A DNA stretch of 64,000 nucleotides from BQJD01 sp964350265 (GTDB lineage Bacteria > Pseudomonadota > Gammaproteobacteria > Arenicellales > CAJQKF01), in contig CAYGJZ010000004.1 of the NCBI GenBank assembly GCA_964350265.1, forward strand, positions 1-64,000. The letters are read 5' to 3'. The translations under genes and the position numbers were made by a program. The notes below the pieces were generated by a model. That model did no database searches and was not told the DNA's origin. It worked only from the letters and a program-made list of their open reading frames with translations. Positions 41,222 through 49,438 of the stretch are shown here, piece by piece; the first letter of the stretch is position 1; each line of letters starts with the position of its first letter.

Positions 41222-42583
41222 TCACGATTCGCCGAAGGATTCGGTGGTGTAGCGCTCGGCGCGCAGGTCCCGCGGCCAGCCGGCGGTGGGCATCGACGCC
41301 TTGCGCCGCAGGGCGTCGACGAAATCCTCCGGCCGCGGAATGCTCTCCCAGACACTGGGCAGGAAGGTGGCACGGTGCTCGCCGAGGGACAGCGTCAGGC
41401 CGTGGACCCCCGGTCGCAGCCGGGCCAGCAGCTCGGCCTGCGAGGACGCCGGCACCGCCTCGGGAGCCGACAGCACCGAGATCGACAGCCGCAGCCGCGC
41501 CAGCTCGTCGCCGGCCAGCGGCGGGAATCGCGGATCCGCCGAGGCCGCGCGCACGGCATTGTCCGCCACCTGGTGCAGCAGTGGCCGATCCGCCACCAGG
41601 CTGCCGATGCAGCCACGCAGGGCGCCATCGATGGTCAGCGTGACGAAGCAGGCCGCCGGCGCCTGGCAGACCGCCGGCCAACGGCGTTCGTCGATGCGCG
41701 CGGTGGCACCGTCGATGGCGCCGGTGATGCTGGCACGCGCCAGCGCCAGCAGCCGGGCCCGGGTGTCGGCATCGAAGCGTGGCTTGGCGGGACCGGCAAC
41801 CAGGCTGGCATAGCCGACCACGCGGTCGCGCGACCCGGCGGTATCGCCGGAGTTGCGCACGTCCACCGCGACCAGTTCCTCGCCCTGCCCGGACAGGCTT
41901 TGCAGCAGCGCCGCCAGCGGCAGGAAGCCACAGGCCCGCTCCGGTCGCATCTCCTGCCAGGCGAGCCGCTCCATGCACGCCACGGTGCCCTGGTCGATCC
42001 GCCGCGCGGCCGGGTAGGCATGGAAGTGCGACAGGTCGGAGCTGACCACCACCAGGGCATCGTCCTCCGCCAGCATGGCGTCGATCACCGGTCGCAGCCG
42101 GTCGGGATGAATCTCCCCCACCACCAGCGGCACCACGCTGGCGTCGGGCAGCGCCAGCTGCAGGAAGGGCAGGTGCACCTCCAGGCTGTGCTCGCGCTCG
42201 TGGCAGGCATCGTTGACCGCCACGAAGTCACGGCGCGCGGAAATCCGCTGCAGTCGCTCCCGGTCCACCGCCACCTCGCCGAGGGGCGTGGCGAAGGCGT
42301 GGTGGGAGGGCGAGGCAACGCCACGCACCGCCACCCGGTGTGCCGGACCGAGCAGGTAGACGCAGCGCACCGGCGCCCGGCGGTTGGCCAGCGCGCGGTA
42401 GGCGCTGCCGGCCACCGCGCCGGAGTAGACGTGCCCGGCATGGGGCGCGACCAGTGCCCTCGGCACCCGTTCGCAGGCCACCCCGGACTCGAGGTAGCCG
42501 CGCACGGCGGCGCCAAGACGCGCGGCATCGGCCTCGTAGAAGGTGCCTGCCAGCGCCGCCGGCCGAACGTCGCTGCGGTTCAT
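41222..42583 (-). CDS. AmmeMemoRadiSam system fusion protein: Memo domain plus AMMECR1 domain
   Basis: A 453-residue fusion. Residues about 5-270 are a Memo domain: APHAGHVYSGAVAGSAYRAL, EREHSLEVHLPFLQLAL, SSDLSHFH and RACGFLPLAALL hold the His/His/Cys site known from MEMO1. Residues about 275-450 are an AMMECR1 domain with GALRGCIGSL (the LRGCIG core), DPRFPPLAGDELARLRLSISVLS and LPSVWESIPRPEDFVDAL. The two are separate A and B proteins in many genomes. The radical SAM partner is divergent next door, completing the system. Function of the system is unknown. ATG 42583 begins the Memo domain. Confidence 0.93.
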   Translation of the reverse strand: MNRSDVRPAALAGTFYEADAARLGAAVRGYLESGVACERVPRALVAPHAGHVYSGAVAGSAYRALANRRAPVRCVYLLGPAHRVAVRGVASPSHHAFATPLGEVAVDRERLQRISARRDFVAVNDACHEREHSLEVHLPFLQLALPDASVVPLVVGEIHPDRLRPVIDAMLAEDDALVVVSSDLSHFHAYPAARRIDQGTVACMERLAWQEMRPERACGFLPLAALLQSLSGQGEELVAVDVRNSGDTAGSRDRVVGYASLVAGPAKPRFDADTRARLLALARASITGAIDGATARIDERRWPAVCQAPAACFVTLTIDGALRGCIGSLVADRPLLHQVADNAVRAASADPRFPPLAGDELARLRLSISVLSAPEAVPASSQAELLARLRPGVHGLTLSLGEHRATFLPSVWESIPRPEDFVDALRRKASMPTAGWPRDLRAERYTTESFGES

Positions 42584-42654
42584 GTCTTGTTTCCGTGCAT
42601 CGCGTTGCAGTGTATGCGCGCGCGCCGGAGCCGACAACATCGACCCGGCGGGGA

Positions 42655-42684
42655 TTGACGCTGCCCGACTCCGCTGCCTACAGT
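42655..42684 (+). promoter_or_regulatory. sigma-70 promoter of the radical SAM gene
   Basis: TTGACG (42655-42660, 5 of 6), 18-bp spacer, TACAGT (42679-42684, 4 of 6). It lies in the 143-bp divergent space between the two AmmeMemoRadiSam genes, about 35 nt before the GGAGGA ribosome site of the plus-strand gene. Confidence 0.55.
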
Positions 42685-42726
42685 GGTGCCACGAGGCCGC
42701 GCCGCACGCGGCCGGAGGAACCGACC

Positions 42727-43800
42727 ATGTCCACGGTGCCGACCCGCTACTGGCATGCGCTCGACGACGGCCGTGTCCAGTGTGACCTGTGTCCGCGCAA
42801 CTGCCGCCTGCACGAAGGCCAGCGCGGCACCTGCTTCGTGCGCGGCTGCGAGCAGGGACAGGTGGTGCTCACCACCTTCGGCCGCTCCAGCGGGTTCTGC
42901 ATCGACCCGGTGGAGAAGAAGCCCCTCAACCACTTCCTGCCCGGCTCGCCGGTGCTGTCCTTCGGCACCGCCGGCTGCAACCTGGCCTGCAAGTTCTGCC
43001 AGAACTGGGACATCAGCAAGTCCCGCGAGATGGACACCCTGGGCCAGGCGGCGACACCGGCGATGCTGGCCGAGACAGCATCGCGCCTGCACTGCCGGGG
43101 CATTGCCTTTACCTACAACGACCCGGTGATCTTCCACGAGTACGCGGTGGCGGTGGCGATGGCGGCGCGCGAGCGCGGCATCGCCAGCATCGCGGTCACC
43201 GCCGGCTACGTCTCCGCCGCGCCCCGCCGCGAGTTCTTCGCCCACATGGATGCCGCCAACATCGACCTGAAGGCGTTCAGCGAGGACTTCTACCGCCGCC
43301 AGTGCGGCGCGCGCCTGGCCGATGTCCTCGACACGCTGCTCTACGTGCGACACGAGACCGACACCTGGCTGGAACTGACCACCCTGCTGATCCCCGGTCA
43401 CAACGACGGCGACGACGAGATCGCCGCGCTGTCGCGCTTCGTCGCCGATCGTCTCGGCGTCGACGTGCCGTTGCACTTCACCGCCTTTCACCCGGATTTT
43501 CGCATGCGCGAGGTCGCCCCCACGCCACCGGCCACCCTGGCCCGGGCCCGTGGCATCGCCCTCGATGCCGGGCTGCGCTACGTCTATACCGGCAACGTCC
43601 ACGACGTGGACGGCGGCAGCACCTTCTGCCATGGCTGTGGCCGGCTGCTGATCGAGCGCGACTGGTACCAGCTCGGCGCCTGGCACGTGGTGGACGGTGG
43701 CTGCGACGCCTGCGGCACGCCCGTGGCCGGACGCTTCGAGCATCGGCCCGGCGGGTTCGGGCGTCGACGGCTGCCGGTCACGCTGTCGCCCGCGCACTGA
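42727..43800 (+). CDS. amrS: AmmeMemoRadiSam system radical SAM enzyme
   Basis: A 357-residue radical SAM protein. An N-terminal Cys segment (CDLCPRNCRLHEGQRGTC) precedes the core FGTAGCNLACKFCQNWDISK (CxxxCxxC 4Fe-4S ligands). GIAFTYNDPVIFHEYA and AANIDLKAFSEDFYRRQCG resemble PFL-activating-type enzymes. The C-terminus has a CxxC pair (FCHGCGRLLIERD and GGCDACGTPVAGRF), likely zinc or Fe-S. It is the partner of the fused Memo-AMMECR1 protein, and the chemical product is not established. ATG 42727 follows GGAGGA. Confidence 0.94.
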   Translation: MSTVPTRYWHALDDGRVQCDLCPRNCRLHEGQRGTCFVRGCEQGQVVLTTFGRSSGFCIDPVEKKPLNHFLPGSPVLSFGTAGCNLACKFCQNWDISKSREMDTLGQAATPAMLAETASRLHCRGIAFTYNDPVIFHEYAVAVAMAARERGIASIAVTAGYVSAAPRREFFAHMDAANIDLKAFSEDFYRRQCGARLADVLDTLLYVRHETDTWLELTTLLIPGHNDGDDEIAALSRFVADRLGVDVPLHFTAFHPDFRMREVAPTPPATLARARGIALDAGLRYVYTGNVHDVDGGSTFCHGCGRLLIERDWYQLGAWHVVDGGCDACGTPVAGRFEHRPGGFGRRRLPVTLSPAH

Positions 43801-43823
43801 CGGTGCCGGCGGCGAAAGCCGGG

Positions 43824-43829
43824 TACAAT
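43824..43829 (+). promoter_or_regulatory. -10 element (TACAAT) before the EamA gene
   Basis: GGGTACAATCG, TACAAT 5 of 6, in the 58-bp gap after the radical SAM gene. Leader of about 23 nt to GTG 43859. No clear -35. Confidence 0.4.
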
Positions 43830-43858
43830 CGCCGGCCGCCCCCGCTGCCAGTCCCATC

Positions 43859-44749
43859 GTGCCCCCGCAACGCCAAGCCTATCTCTTCGCCCTGCTCGCG
43901 GTGGCCTGCTGGAGCACCGCGGCGGCCGCCTTCAAGCTGACCCTGGCGCACATCGGCAGCGACGCGCTGGTGGTCTACAGCGCCGTGGTGGCGCTGGCCT
44001 TCCTGCTGGCGACCTCCGCCCTGCGCGGCGGTCTTGGCGAACTTGGCCACTGGCAGGCGCGGGACCTCGTGCGCTCGGCGGTGCTCGGCGCGCTCAACCC
44101 CTTCGCCTACTACGTGATCCTGTTCCGCGCCTACCAGTTGCTGCCGGCACAGGAAGCGCAGCCGCTCAACTTCACCTGGCCGCTGGTGCTGGTGCTGCTG
44201 TCGGCGCTCTTGTTCCGCCAGCGCATCCGTGCCGCCTCGGCGCTGGCCATGCTGGTGAGCTTCGCCGGGGTGGTGCTGATCGCCACCCGCGGCGAACCGT
44301 GGTCCTTCCGCCTGAGCGACCCGGTGGGCGTTGCGCTGGCCCTGGCCAGCACCGTGGTCTGGGCGCTGTACTGGCTGTACGCGAGCCGCGACAGCCGCGA
44401 TCCGGTCAACCGGCTGGCGGTGAACTTCGCCTTCGGCCTGGTCTACGTGCTGGCCTATGCATGGCTCACCGATACCCTGGAGGTCCCCGGGGCGGCGGCG
44501 CTGGCCGGCAGCCTCTACATCGGGCTGATGGAAATGGGGGTTGCCTTCGTCTTCTGGCTGCAGGCACTTCGGCTGTCGCGCACCACCGCCGAGGTCGGCA
44601 ACCTGATCTACCTCACGCCCTTTGCCTCGCTGCTGGTGGTGGCGCTGGTGGTGGGCGAGCAGATCCTGGCCGCGACCTGGTTCGGGCTGGTGCTGATCGT
44701 CGCCGGCATCATCCTGCAGCAGCGCCTGTCGGCGCGACCATCGCCCTAG
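43859..44749 (+). CDS. EamA/DMT family transporter
   Basis: A 296-residue drug/metabolite transporter with ten membrane helices in two EamA repeats: AYLFALLAVACWSTAAAAFKLTL begins the first, and GVALALASTVVWALYWLYASRD begins the second. AQEAQPLNFTWPLVLVLLSALLFRQRI and YLTPFASLLVVALVVGEQI are the conserved ends of each half. The substrate is unknown, usually amino acids or metabolites moved outward. Start GTG 43859 lacks a good ribosome site. Its stop shares CTAG with the convergent gene. Confidence 0.9.
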   Translation: MPPQRQAYLFALLAVACWSTAAAAFKLTLAHIGSDALVVYSAVVALAFLLATSALRGGLGELGHWQARDLVRSAVLGALNPFAYYVILFRAYQLLPAQEAQPLNFTWPLVLVLLSALLFRQRIRAASALAMLVSFAGVVLIATRGEPWSFRLSDPVGVALALASTVVWALYWLYASRDSRDPVNRLAVNFAFGLVYVLAYAWLTDTLEVPGAAALAGSLYIGLMEMGVAFVFWLQALRLSRTTAEVGNLIYLTPFASLLVVALVVGEQILAATWFGLVLIVAGIILQQRLSARPSP

Positions 44750-45684
44750 CCGCGGTAGCGCTGGTAGGCCAGTGCCGCCAGCGCCAGGTCGCCCAGCGAC
44801 AGGCCACGGAAGACGAAGGCGGTGCGCTCGTCGTCGCTGCCACGGGAGGCCACCGCGCCGCTCACCAGGCCGGTGAGATCGCCATCCACCAGCGCGTCGG
44901 CCACCAGCGGTTTGGCCATGGTCTTCTCCTGTTCAACGTCGTCGATGACCACGCGGTCGAAGGCCGGCATGCCGGCGTCGAGCCACGGAATGCCTAGATC
45001 GGTGATGGCGGCGAAGGCGCCGGGCTTGAGCCAGCGGGCGTCGAGAAACGGCTCGGTGTCGTAGGACAGCGTCACCGAGCTGACCACGATGTCGACGCCG
45101 TCCACCGCCTCGCGCGGATCGTCGCAGGCATGCGCGGCGAGACCCGCGGCGCGGGCATCGGCGCAGAAGCGGTCGCGGTTGGCCTTGCCCCGTCCCAGCG
45201 CGCGCACCTCCTCGATGGCGAACATCTGCCTGAAGGCATCGAGGTGGCTGCGCGCCTGGGCGCCGCAGCCGATGAAGCCGATGCTGCGCGCATCGCCACG
45301 GGCCAGGTACTTCGCCGCCACCGCGCTCAGGCCGGCGGTGCGCACCTCGGTGACCCAGTTGCCCTCGACCATGGCCACGGGCACCCCGCTGACGGCATCG
45401 TGCAGGGCAACCACGGCGTTGATCTGCGGCAGGCCGCGGGCGCTGTTGTCGGGATTCAGGCCAAGGGATTTCACCGCCATGAAGGGCGGGTCGGCGGCCA
45501 CGCACAGGGTCGCCATCAGGTAGCGGCCGTCGCCGGGCATGACCACCGACTTCGGCGCGTTGAACACGCTGCCGGCGGCGGCACCACGAATCAGCCGCTC
45601 CATCATCTCGATGACGTCGAAGGTGGTGATGCCCAGGCCCTCGCAGTCTTCGCGGGAGAGGTAGGGGAGCTTGTGGTCGGTCAT
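44746..45684 (-). CDS. ornithine cyclodeaminase/mu-crystallin family protein
   Basis: A 312-residue NAD(P)-dependent enzyme. GDGRYLMATLCVAADPPFMAVKSLG and GVPVAMVEGNWVTEVRTAGLSAVAAKYLA are the substrate region. SIGFIGCGAQARSHLDAF is the Rossmann loop, and AITDLGIPWLD follows. The family covers ornithine cyclodeaminase, alanine dehydrogenase, ketimine reductase and lysine cyclodeaminase. The canonical OCD catalytic Asp is present in the ITDLG segment, but specificity cannot be set. It overlaps the EamA stop and precedes the M20 gene in the opposite order (minus strand). Confidence 0.88.
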   Translation of the reverse strand: MTDHKLPYLSREDCEGLGITTFDVIEMMERLIRGAAAGSVFNAPKSVVMPGDGRYLMATLCVAADPPFMAVKSLGLNPDNSARGLPQINAVVALHDAVSGVPVAMVEGNWVTEVRTAGLSAVAAKYLARGDARSIGFIGCGAQARSHLDAFRQMFAIEEVRALGRGKANRDRFCADARAAGLAAHACDDPREAVDGVDIVVSSVTLSYDTEPFLDARWLKPGAFAAITDLGIPWLDAGMPAFDRVVIDDVEQEKTMAKPLVADALVDGDLTGLVSGAVASRGSDDERTAFVFRGLSLGDLALAALAYQRYRG

Positions 45685-45717
45685 GGGCTGCTTGCCTGTG
45701 GTCGATGCGGGCGGGCG

Positions 45718-47133
45718 CTAGCCGGCGTGCTGGCGGTGGTGGGCATGGATGACCTCGGCCACGCAGGTGGTGAGCTTGCGCGCCATCGGCAGGTGCAGGA
45801 ACTCGTTGGGGCCGTGGGCATTGGACTTCGGGCCGAGCACCCCGGTGATCAGGAACTGGGCATGTGGATACTGTTCACCGAGCATGGCCATGAAGGGGAT
45901 GGTGCCGCCCTCGCCCATGTTCACCGCCGGGCGACCGAAGCTGTGCTCGCTGGCGGCATGCACCGCCGCGTCCAGCCACGGCTCGGTGGCCGGGGCATTC
46001 CAGCCGCTGTCGGCCTGGTCGGCGGTGAAGCGCACCCGCGCGCCCTGCGGCGGGTCCGCCTCGAGCAGCTGCTTGAGCTGGCCGGCCACCTTGCGCCCGT
46101 TCACCAGCGGCGGCAGGCGCAGGGACAGCTTCAAAGCGGTGCCCGGTCGATGCACGTTGCCGGCGCTGTCCAGGGGTGGCAGTCCGTCGGCGCCGACCAC
46201 TTCCAGGGCCGGTCGCCAGGTGCGGTTCAGGATCGCCTCGGCGGTATCGGCGCCCATGGCGCGGACACCGTCGACGAAGGGAAAGCGGGTGAAGGCATCG
46301 GCACCCATCAGCGAGGCGGCGTGGGCGGCCTGCTCGATCCGCTGCGGCGGAATCTCGCAGTGGCAGAAGGCCGGCCGTACCAGCCCGTCGACATGGTCCT
46401 CGATGCGATCGATGAGCTGGCGGCAGACGCGGAAGCTCGACGGCACCACGCCGCCGGCATCGCCGGAGTGCACGCCCTCGGTGAGCACGTCCACCGACAG
46501 CCGTCCGCCGACCAGCCCGCGCAGCGAGGTGGTCAGCCACAACTGCTCGTAGTTGCCGCAGCCCGAGTCCAGGCAGATCACCAGGTCCGGCTGGCCGATG
46601 CGCTCGCTGAGCGCCTCCATGTAGGCAGGCAGGTCGGGGCTGCCGCTTTCCTCGCTGGCCTCGATCAGGATCTTCAGGCGGGCATGGGGCAGGCCCTGGT
46701 CCTTCAGCGCCAGCACCGCCGCCACCGAGGCGAACAGCGCATAGCCGTCGTCGGCGCCGCCACGGCCATACAGCAGGTCGCCCTCGCGCACCGGCTTCCA
46801 CGGTCCGAGGTCGTCACGCCAGCCACTCATCTCCGGCTGCTTGTCGAGATGCCCGTACAGCAGGATGGTGCGGTCGATGTCCCCGGGCACGTCGATGAAC
46901 AGGGTCGGCGTACGTCCCGGCAGGCGCACCACCTCGGCCTCGGCGCCGTCGATGGCATGCCCGGCGTACCAGTTGCCCATCAACGACACGGCATCGTCCA
47001 TGTAACCGTGTTCGGCCCACTTGGCATCGAACATGGGCGACTTGTTGGGGATACGGATGTACTCGGTGATGGCGTCGATGATGGAGTCGTTCCACAACGT
47101 GTCGACGAAGGTTCGGGCCTGGTCAGCGTGCAT
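45718..47133 (-). CDS. M20 family metallopeptidase
   Basis: A 471-residue di-zinc peptidase/amidohydrolase. TILLYGHLDKQPEMSGW holds the first His-Asp, YGRGGADDGYALFAS the bridging Asp, IEASEESGSPDL the catalytic Glu-Glu, and VICLDSGCGN another ligand Asp. SRKS-type C-terminal GPNEFLHLPMARKL gives the last His. The length and the DVLTEGVHSGDAGGV lid domain fit dipeptidase-like M20 proteins that cut small peptides or acyl-amino acids. ATG 47133 was chosen as the family start; the ribosome site is weak. It is 33 bases upstream of the cyclodeaminase homologue, so the two are likely co-transcribed. Confidence 0.9.
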   Translation of the reverse strand: MHADQARTFVDTLWNDSIIDAITEYIRIPNKSPMFDAKWAEHGYMDDAVSLMGNWYAGHAIDGAEAEVVRLPGRTPTLFIDVPGDIDRTILLYGHLDKQPEMSGWRDDLGPWKPVREGDLLYGRGGADDGYALFASVAAVLALKDQGLPHARLKILIEASEESGSPDLPAYMEALSERIGQPDLVICLDSGCGNYEQLWLTTSLRGLVGGRLSVDVLTEGVHSGDAGGVVPSSFRVCRQLIDRIEDHVDGLVRPAFCHCEIPPQRIEQAAHAASLMGADAFTRFPFVDGVRAMGADTAEAILNRTWRPALEVVGADGLPPLDSAGNVHRPGTALKLSLRLPPLVNGRKVAGQLKQLLEADPPQGARVRFTADQADSGWNAPATEPWLDAAVHAASEHSFGRPAVNMGEGGTIPFMAMLGEQYPHAQFLITGVLGPKSNAHGPNEFLHLPMARKLTTCVAEVIHAHHRQHAG

Positions 47134-47171
47134 GGTGCGTCCGTGATGATTCGTGGGTCGGCGGGCCGCGC

Positions 47172-47852
47172 TCAAGCGGCCTGGAGCAGCAGGTAGGTCT
47201 GTGCCGAGATGCCGTAGCGCACCGGCAACGTGCGCAGCAGGCGAAAACCCGCCGACGTGTAGTCGGCGCGGAACGTCGAGGACGGTACCGGCACCCGGTC
47301 CACCGGCTTGACCCCGCGCAGTCGCTTGCGCAGGAAGTAGCGCATGGCGCTGAAGGCGAAGCGGTCGTAGTAGGACACCACCAGTTTCCCGCGGCAGATG
47401 CGGCGCAGCTCGGCCAGCACCGCGCGACGGGTATCCGCCTGCGGGTAGTGATGCAGCAGGCGGTTGCAGATGACCACGTCGAAACTGTCATCGTCGAAGG
47501 TGGTGGCGAGCACGTCCTGCTGCTCGAAGGTCAGTCGCGCCGCGGCGTCGGCATCGAGCGGCTGCTCGCGGTAGTAGGCCTTCGCCGCCTCGATCATCGG
47601 CAGGGAATAGTCGGCAGCCACCACCTGGTAGCCGCGTGCCAGCAGCATTCCCTCCAGCCGCCCGCTGCCGCAGGGCAGGTCGAGCACGCGGCTGCCCGCG
47701 GCGACGCCGTCCAGGGCACGCACGATGCAGTCCATCTCGCGCCGGTTCTTCGACGAGTCCAGGGCATTCTTCTTGCGCACGTAGGTACGGGCCACGGCGA
47801 CATCGTTGAAACGCTCACGAATGGTCGTGTAGGAGGAGTCTTGCATGGTCAT
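47172..47852 (-). CDS. class I SAM-dependent methyltransferase
   Basis: A 226-residue methyltransferase: VLDLPCGSGRLEGMLLARGYQVVAADYSLPMIEAAK is motif I and post-I, LTFEQQDVLATTFDDDSFDVVICNRLLHHYP is motifs II/III, and RRICRGKLVVSYYDRFAF follows. The acceptor is unknown. ATG 47852 is preferred over ATGs at 47858 and 47846 because AAGGA sits nine bases upstream. It follows the LPS-kinase-like gene by 53 bases on the same strand, which could mean an envelope polysaccharide or lipid substrate (inference). Confidence 0.85.
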   Translation of the reverse strand: MTMQDSSYTTIRERFNDVAVARTYVRKKNALDSSKNRREMDCIVRALDGVAAGSRVLDLPCGSGRLEGMLLARGYQVVAADYSLPMIEAAKAYYREQPLDADAAARLTFEQQDVLATTFDDDSFDVVICNRLLHHYPQADTRRAVLAELRRICRGKLVVSYYDRFAFSAMRYFLRKRLRGVKPVDRVPVPSSTFRADYTSAGFRLLRTLPVRYGISAQTYLLLQAA

Positions 47853-47905
47853 GATCATTGTTCCTTCGGCGCCGACCGCGCCGGGGTTCCCGCGGGAACA
47901 GGTAT

Positions 47906-48565
47906 TCATCGCCGCGCCGCGACCTCGAGGTTGTGCAGCAGCCGCGCGGCGCGCCGCCGGGACAGCCCGGCAGCATCAATGTATCGTTGCATAAACGCGT
48001 CGCGACCGAAAGCCTCGATCAGGGCGCGATCCTCGGCATAGCGATAGATGTTGCGAAACCCCGATACCCGCGCATGCAGGTGCAGCGGCCAGGGGAAGAA
48101 GCGCATGTAGCCGACATCGATGACGGCGAAGCCATCGGCATCGTCGTGCAGGATGTTGCCCAGGTGCACGCCGCGGAACTCGATGCCCTGGCCGTGCAGC
48201 CTGGCAAGGAAGGCGGGCAGCGCCGAGAGCACCTTGCCGGCCAGCGGCGAACCGGGCGGCAGATCGCGCACCGCCATGCCGGTGAGCATCGGGTAGACCA
48301 CCAGCTCGGCGGCCTGCTCGGGGCAGCGGTAGGCGGCCTCGATGCGCGGCGCACGCACCTTCCGCCTGGCCAGGCGACGACAGTGGCGGACGAAGCGATG
48401 CCCGTAGGACAGCCAGCGGGGATAGCCCCTTCGGCGACGGTAGAAGGCCTTGATGATGCGCCCGTCGGCATCGCGCCAGACCCGTGGTCGCGGCAGTTCG
48501 GCACCGCCGATGACCGTGGCATTGGCAATGATGGCGCTATACTGGTTGGCGTCAATGGTCCTCAT
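47906..48565 (-). CDS. lipopolysaccharide-kinase-like protein (InaA/WaaP-type kinase fold)
   Basis: A 219-residue small kinase-fold protein. VWRDADGRIIKAFYRRRRGYPRWLSYGHRF carries a likely Lys of the N-lobe, and LARLHGQGIEFRGVHLGNILHDDADGFAVIDVGYMRFF holds the catalytic-loop (HxxGxxxxN: RGVHLGNIL) and DFG-equivalent (IDVG) motifs. This is the compact pattern of WaaP/InaA/RIO-like kinases that phosphorylate LPS core heptose. Its acceptor is unknown. ATG 48565 is used. The predicted promoter sits only 13-18 bases upstream, leaving a very short leader. Confidence 0.8.
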   Translation of the reverse strand: MRTIDANQYSAIIANATVIGGAELPRPRVWRDADGRIIKAFYRRRRGYPRWLSYGHRFVRHCRRLARRKVRAPRIEAAYRCPEQAAELVVYPMLTGMAVRDLPPGSPLAGKVLSALPAFLARLHGQGIEFRGVHLGNILHDDADGFAVIDVGYMRFFPWPLHLHARVSGFRNIYRYAEDRALIEAFGRDAFMQRYIDAAGLSRRRAARLLHNLEVAARR

Positions 48566-48577
48566 CTTGGCAATGCG

Positions 48578-48583
48578 ATTGTA
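48578..48583 (-). promoter_or_regulatory. -10 element (TACAAT) before the kinase gene
   Basis: Minus-strand TACAAT (5 of 6) within CCGGTACAATCGC. With a start point about seven bases downstream, the leader would be only around six nt, so near-leaderless translation is implied if the hexamer is used. Confidence 0.35.
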
Positions 48584-48629
48584 CCGGAAGCCCTCCCCGC
48601 CGAAATGGCCCGCCGCCGGTGATACCGAG

Positions 48630-49349
48630 GTGGAGCAACTGCCCTGGCCACGGCTGGCGGCGCTCGCGCCGCGCACCATCGGCCTGCTGCCGCTGGGTGC
48701 GGCGTGCAAGGAACATGGCTACCACCTGCCGCTGGGCACCGATGCCCTGCAGGCGCGCTGGATCGCCTCCCGGGTCGCCGCCCGCCGCCCGGCGCTGTGC
48801 TGGCCGCTGCTGGCCTACGGCTACTACCCGGCCTTCCTGCGCTATCCCGGCAGCGCCAGCGTGGGTGAAGGCGCCTTCCGCGCCGTGCTCGACGCCGCGC
48901 TGGAAGCAATGCAACGCGCCGGGCATCCCCTGGCGGTGGTCCTCAACACCGGCATCAGCACCACCGAGGCGGTGGACCGCGCCTGTGCCGAGCACGGCGC
49001 GCTGGCCTGTCACGTCTATGCCGGCAAGCGGTTCCGCGCCGCGGTGTCGACGCTGTCCGAGCAACGTGGAGGCGGGCACGCCGACGAGGTGGAGACCTCG
49101 CTGGTGATGCACATGCAGCCGCAGGCGGTGGACCTGTCGCAGGCATGCGACGAGTCGGCCACGCACTTCGTCCCCGGTCCGCTCAACCCCGACCATCCCG
49201 GAGCCGCCAACCACTCGCCGAGCGGCGCCATGGGCAACCCCACCCTGGCCAGCGCGGCCAAGGGACGGCAACTGGCCGCCGCCCTCGTCGCCGACGTCCT
49301 CGCCCGCCTGGACGAGCACTGGAAGCGGGTGGCCGCGCCGACCGCTTGA
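48630..49349 (+). CDS. creatininase family protein
   Basis: A 239-residue amidohydrolase-fold protein. EQLPWPRLAALAPRTIGLLPLGAACKEHGYHLPLGTDAL is the family N-terminus with Glu/His/Asp metal ligands (EHGYHLPLGTD). GGHADEVETSLVMHM is the C-terminal HAxEVETS ligand segment. The usual NGHGGN motif is replaced by LNTGIST, removing a metal-ligand His. The family includes creatininase and mycofactocin/riboflavin-pathway amidases. Start: GTG 48630 fits the family length; an in-frame ATG at 48573 is the alternative. Confidence 0.82.
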   Translation: MEQLPWPRLAALAPRTIGLLPLGAACKEHGYHLPLGTDALQARWIASRVAARRPALCWPLLAYGYYPAFLRYPGSASVGEGAFRAVLDAALEAMQRAGHPLAVVLNTGISTTEAVDRACAEHGALACHVYAGKRFRAAVSTLSEQRGGGHADEVETSLVMHMQPQAVDLSQACDESATHFVPGPLNPDHPGAANHSPSGAMGNPTLASAAKGRQLAAALVADVLARLDEHWKRVAAPTA

Positions 49350-49424
49350 CGAGGCCAGGCGACCTGCCGGCGGCACAACGGTCACCGGTCGTCGCCGCGC
49401 ATGGCCGGGGCGCTGGCGGCGGCG

Positions 49425-49430
49425 TACACT
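49425..49430 (+). promoter_or_regulatory. -10 element (TACACT) just before the HDAC gene
   Basis: GGCGTACACTTTGCGG: TACACT matches 4 of 6. Its predicted start point (about 49437) is two bases before the ATG, so a leaderless mRNA is possible. No Shine-Dalgarno is seen before the ATG. Confidence 0.35.
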
Positions 49431-49438
49431 TTGCGGCC

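Noticed and set aside
38221..41643. 1140-codon plus-strand frame opposite glnE
   Set aside because: Same composition artefact. GlnE motifs on the minus strand are unmistakable, and the plus frame reads as His/Gln/Gly-rich noise.
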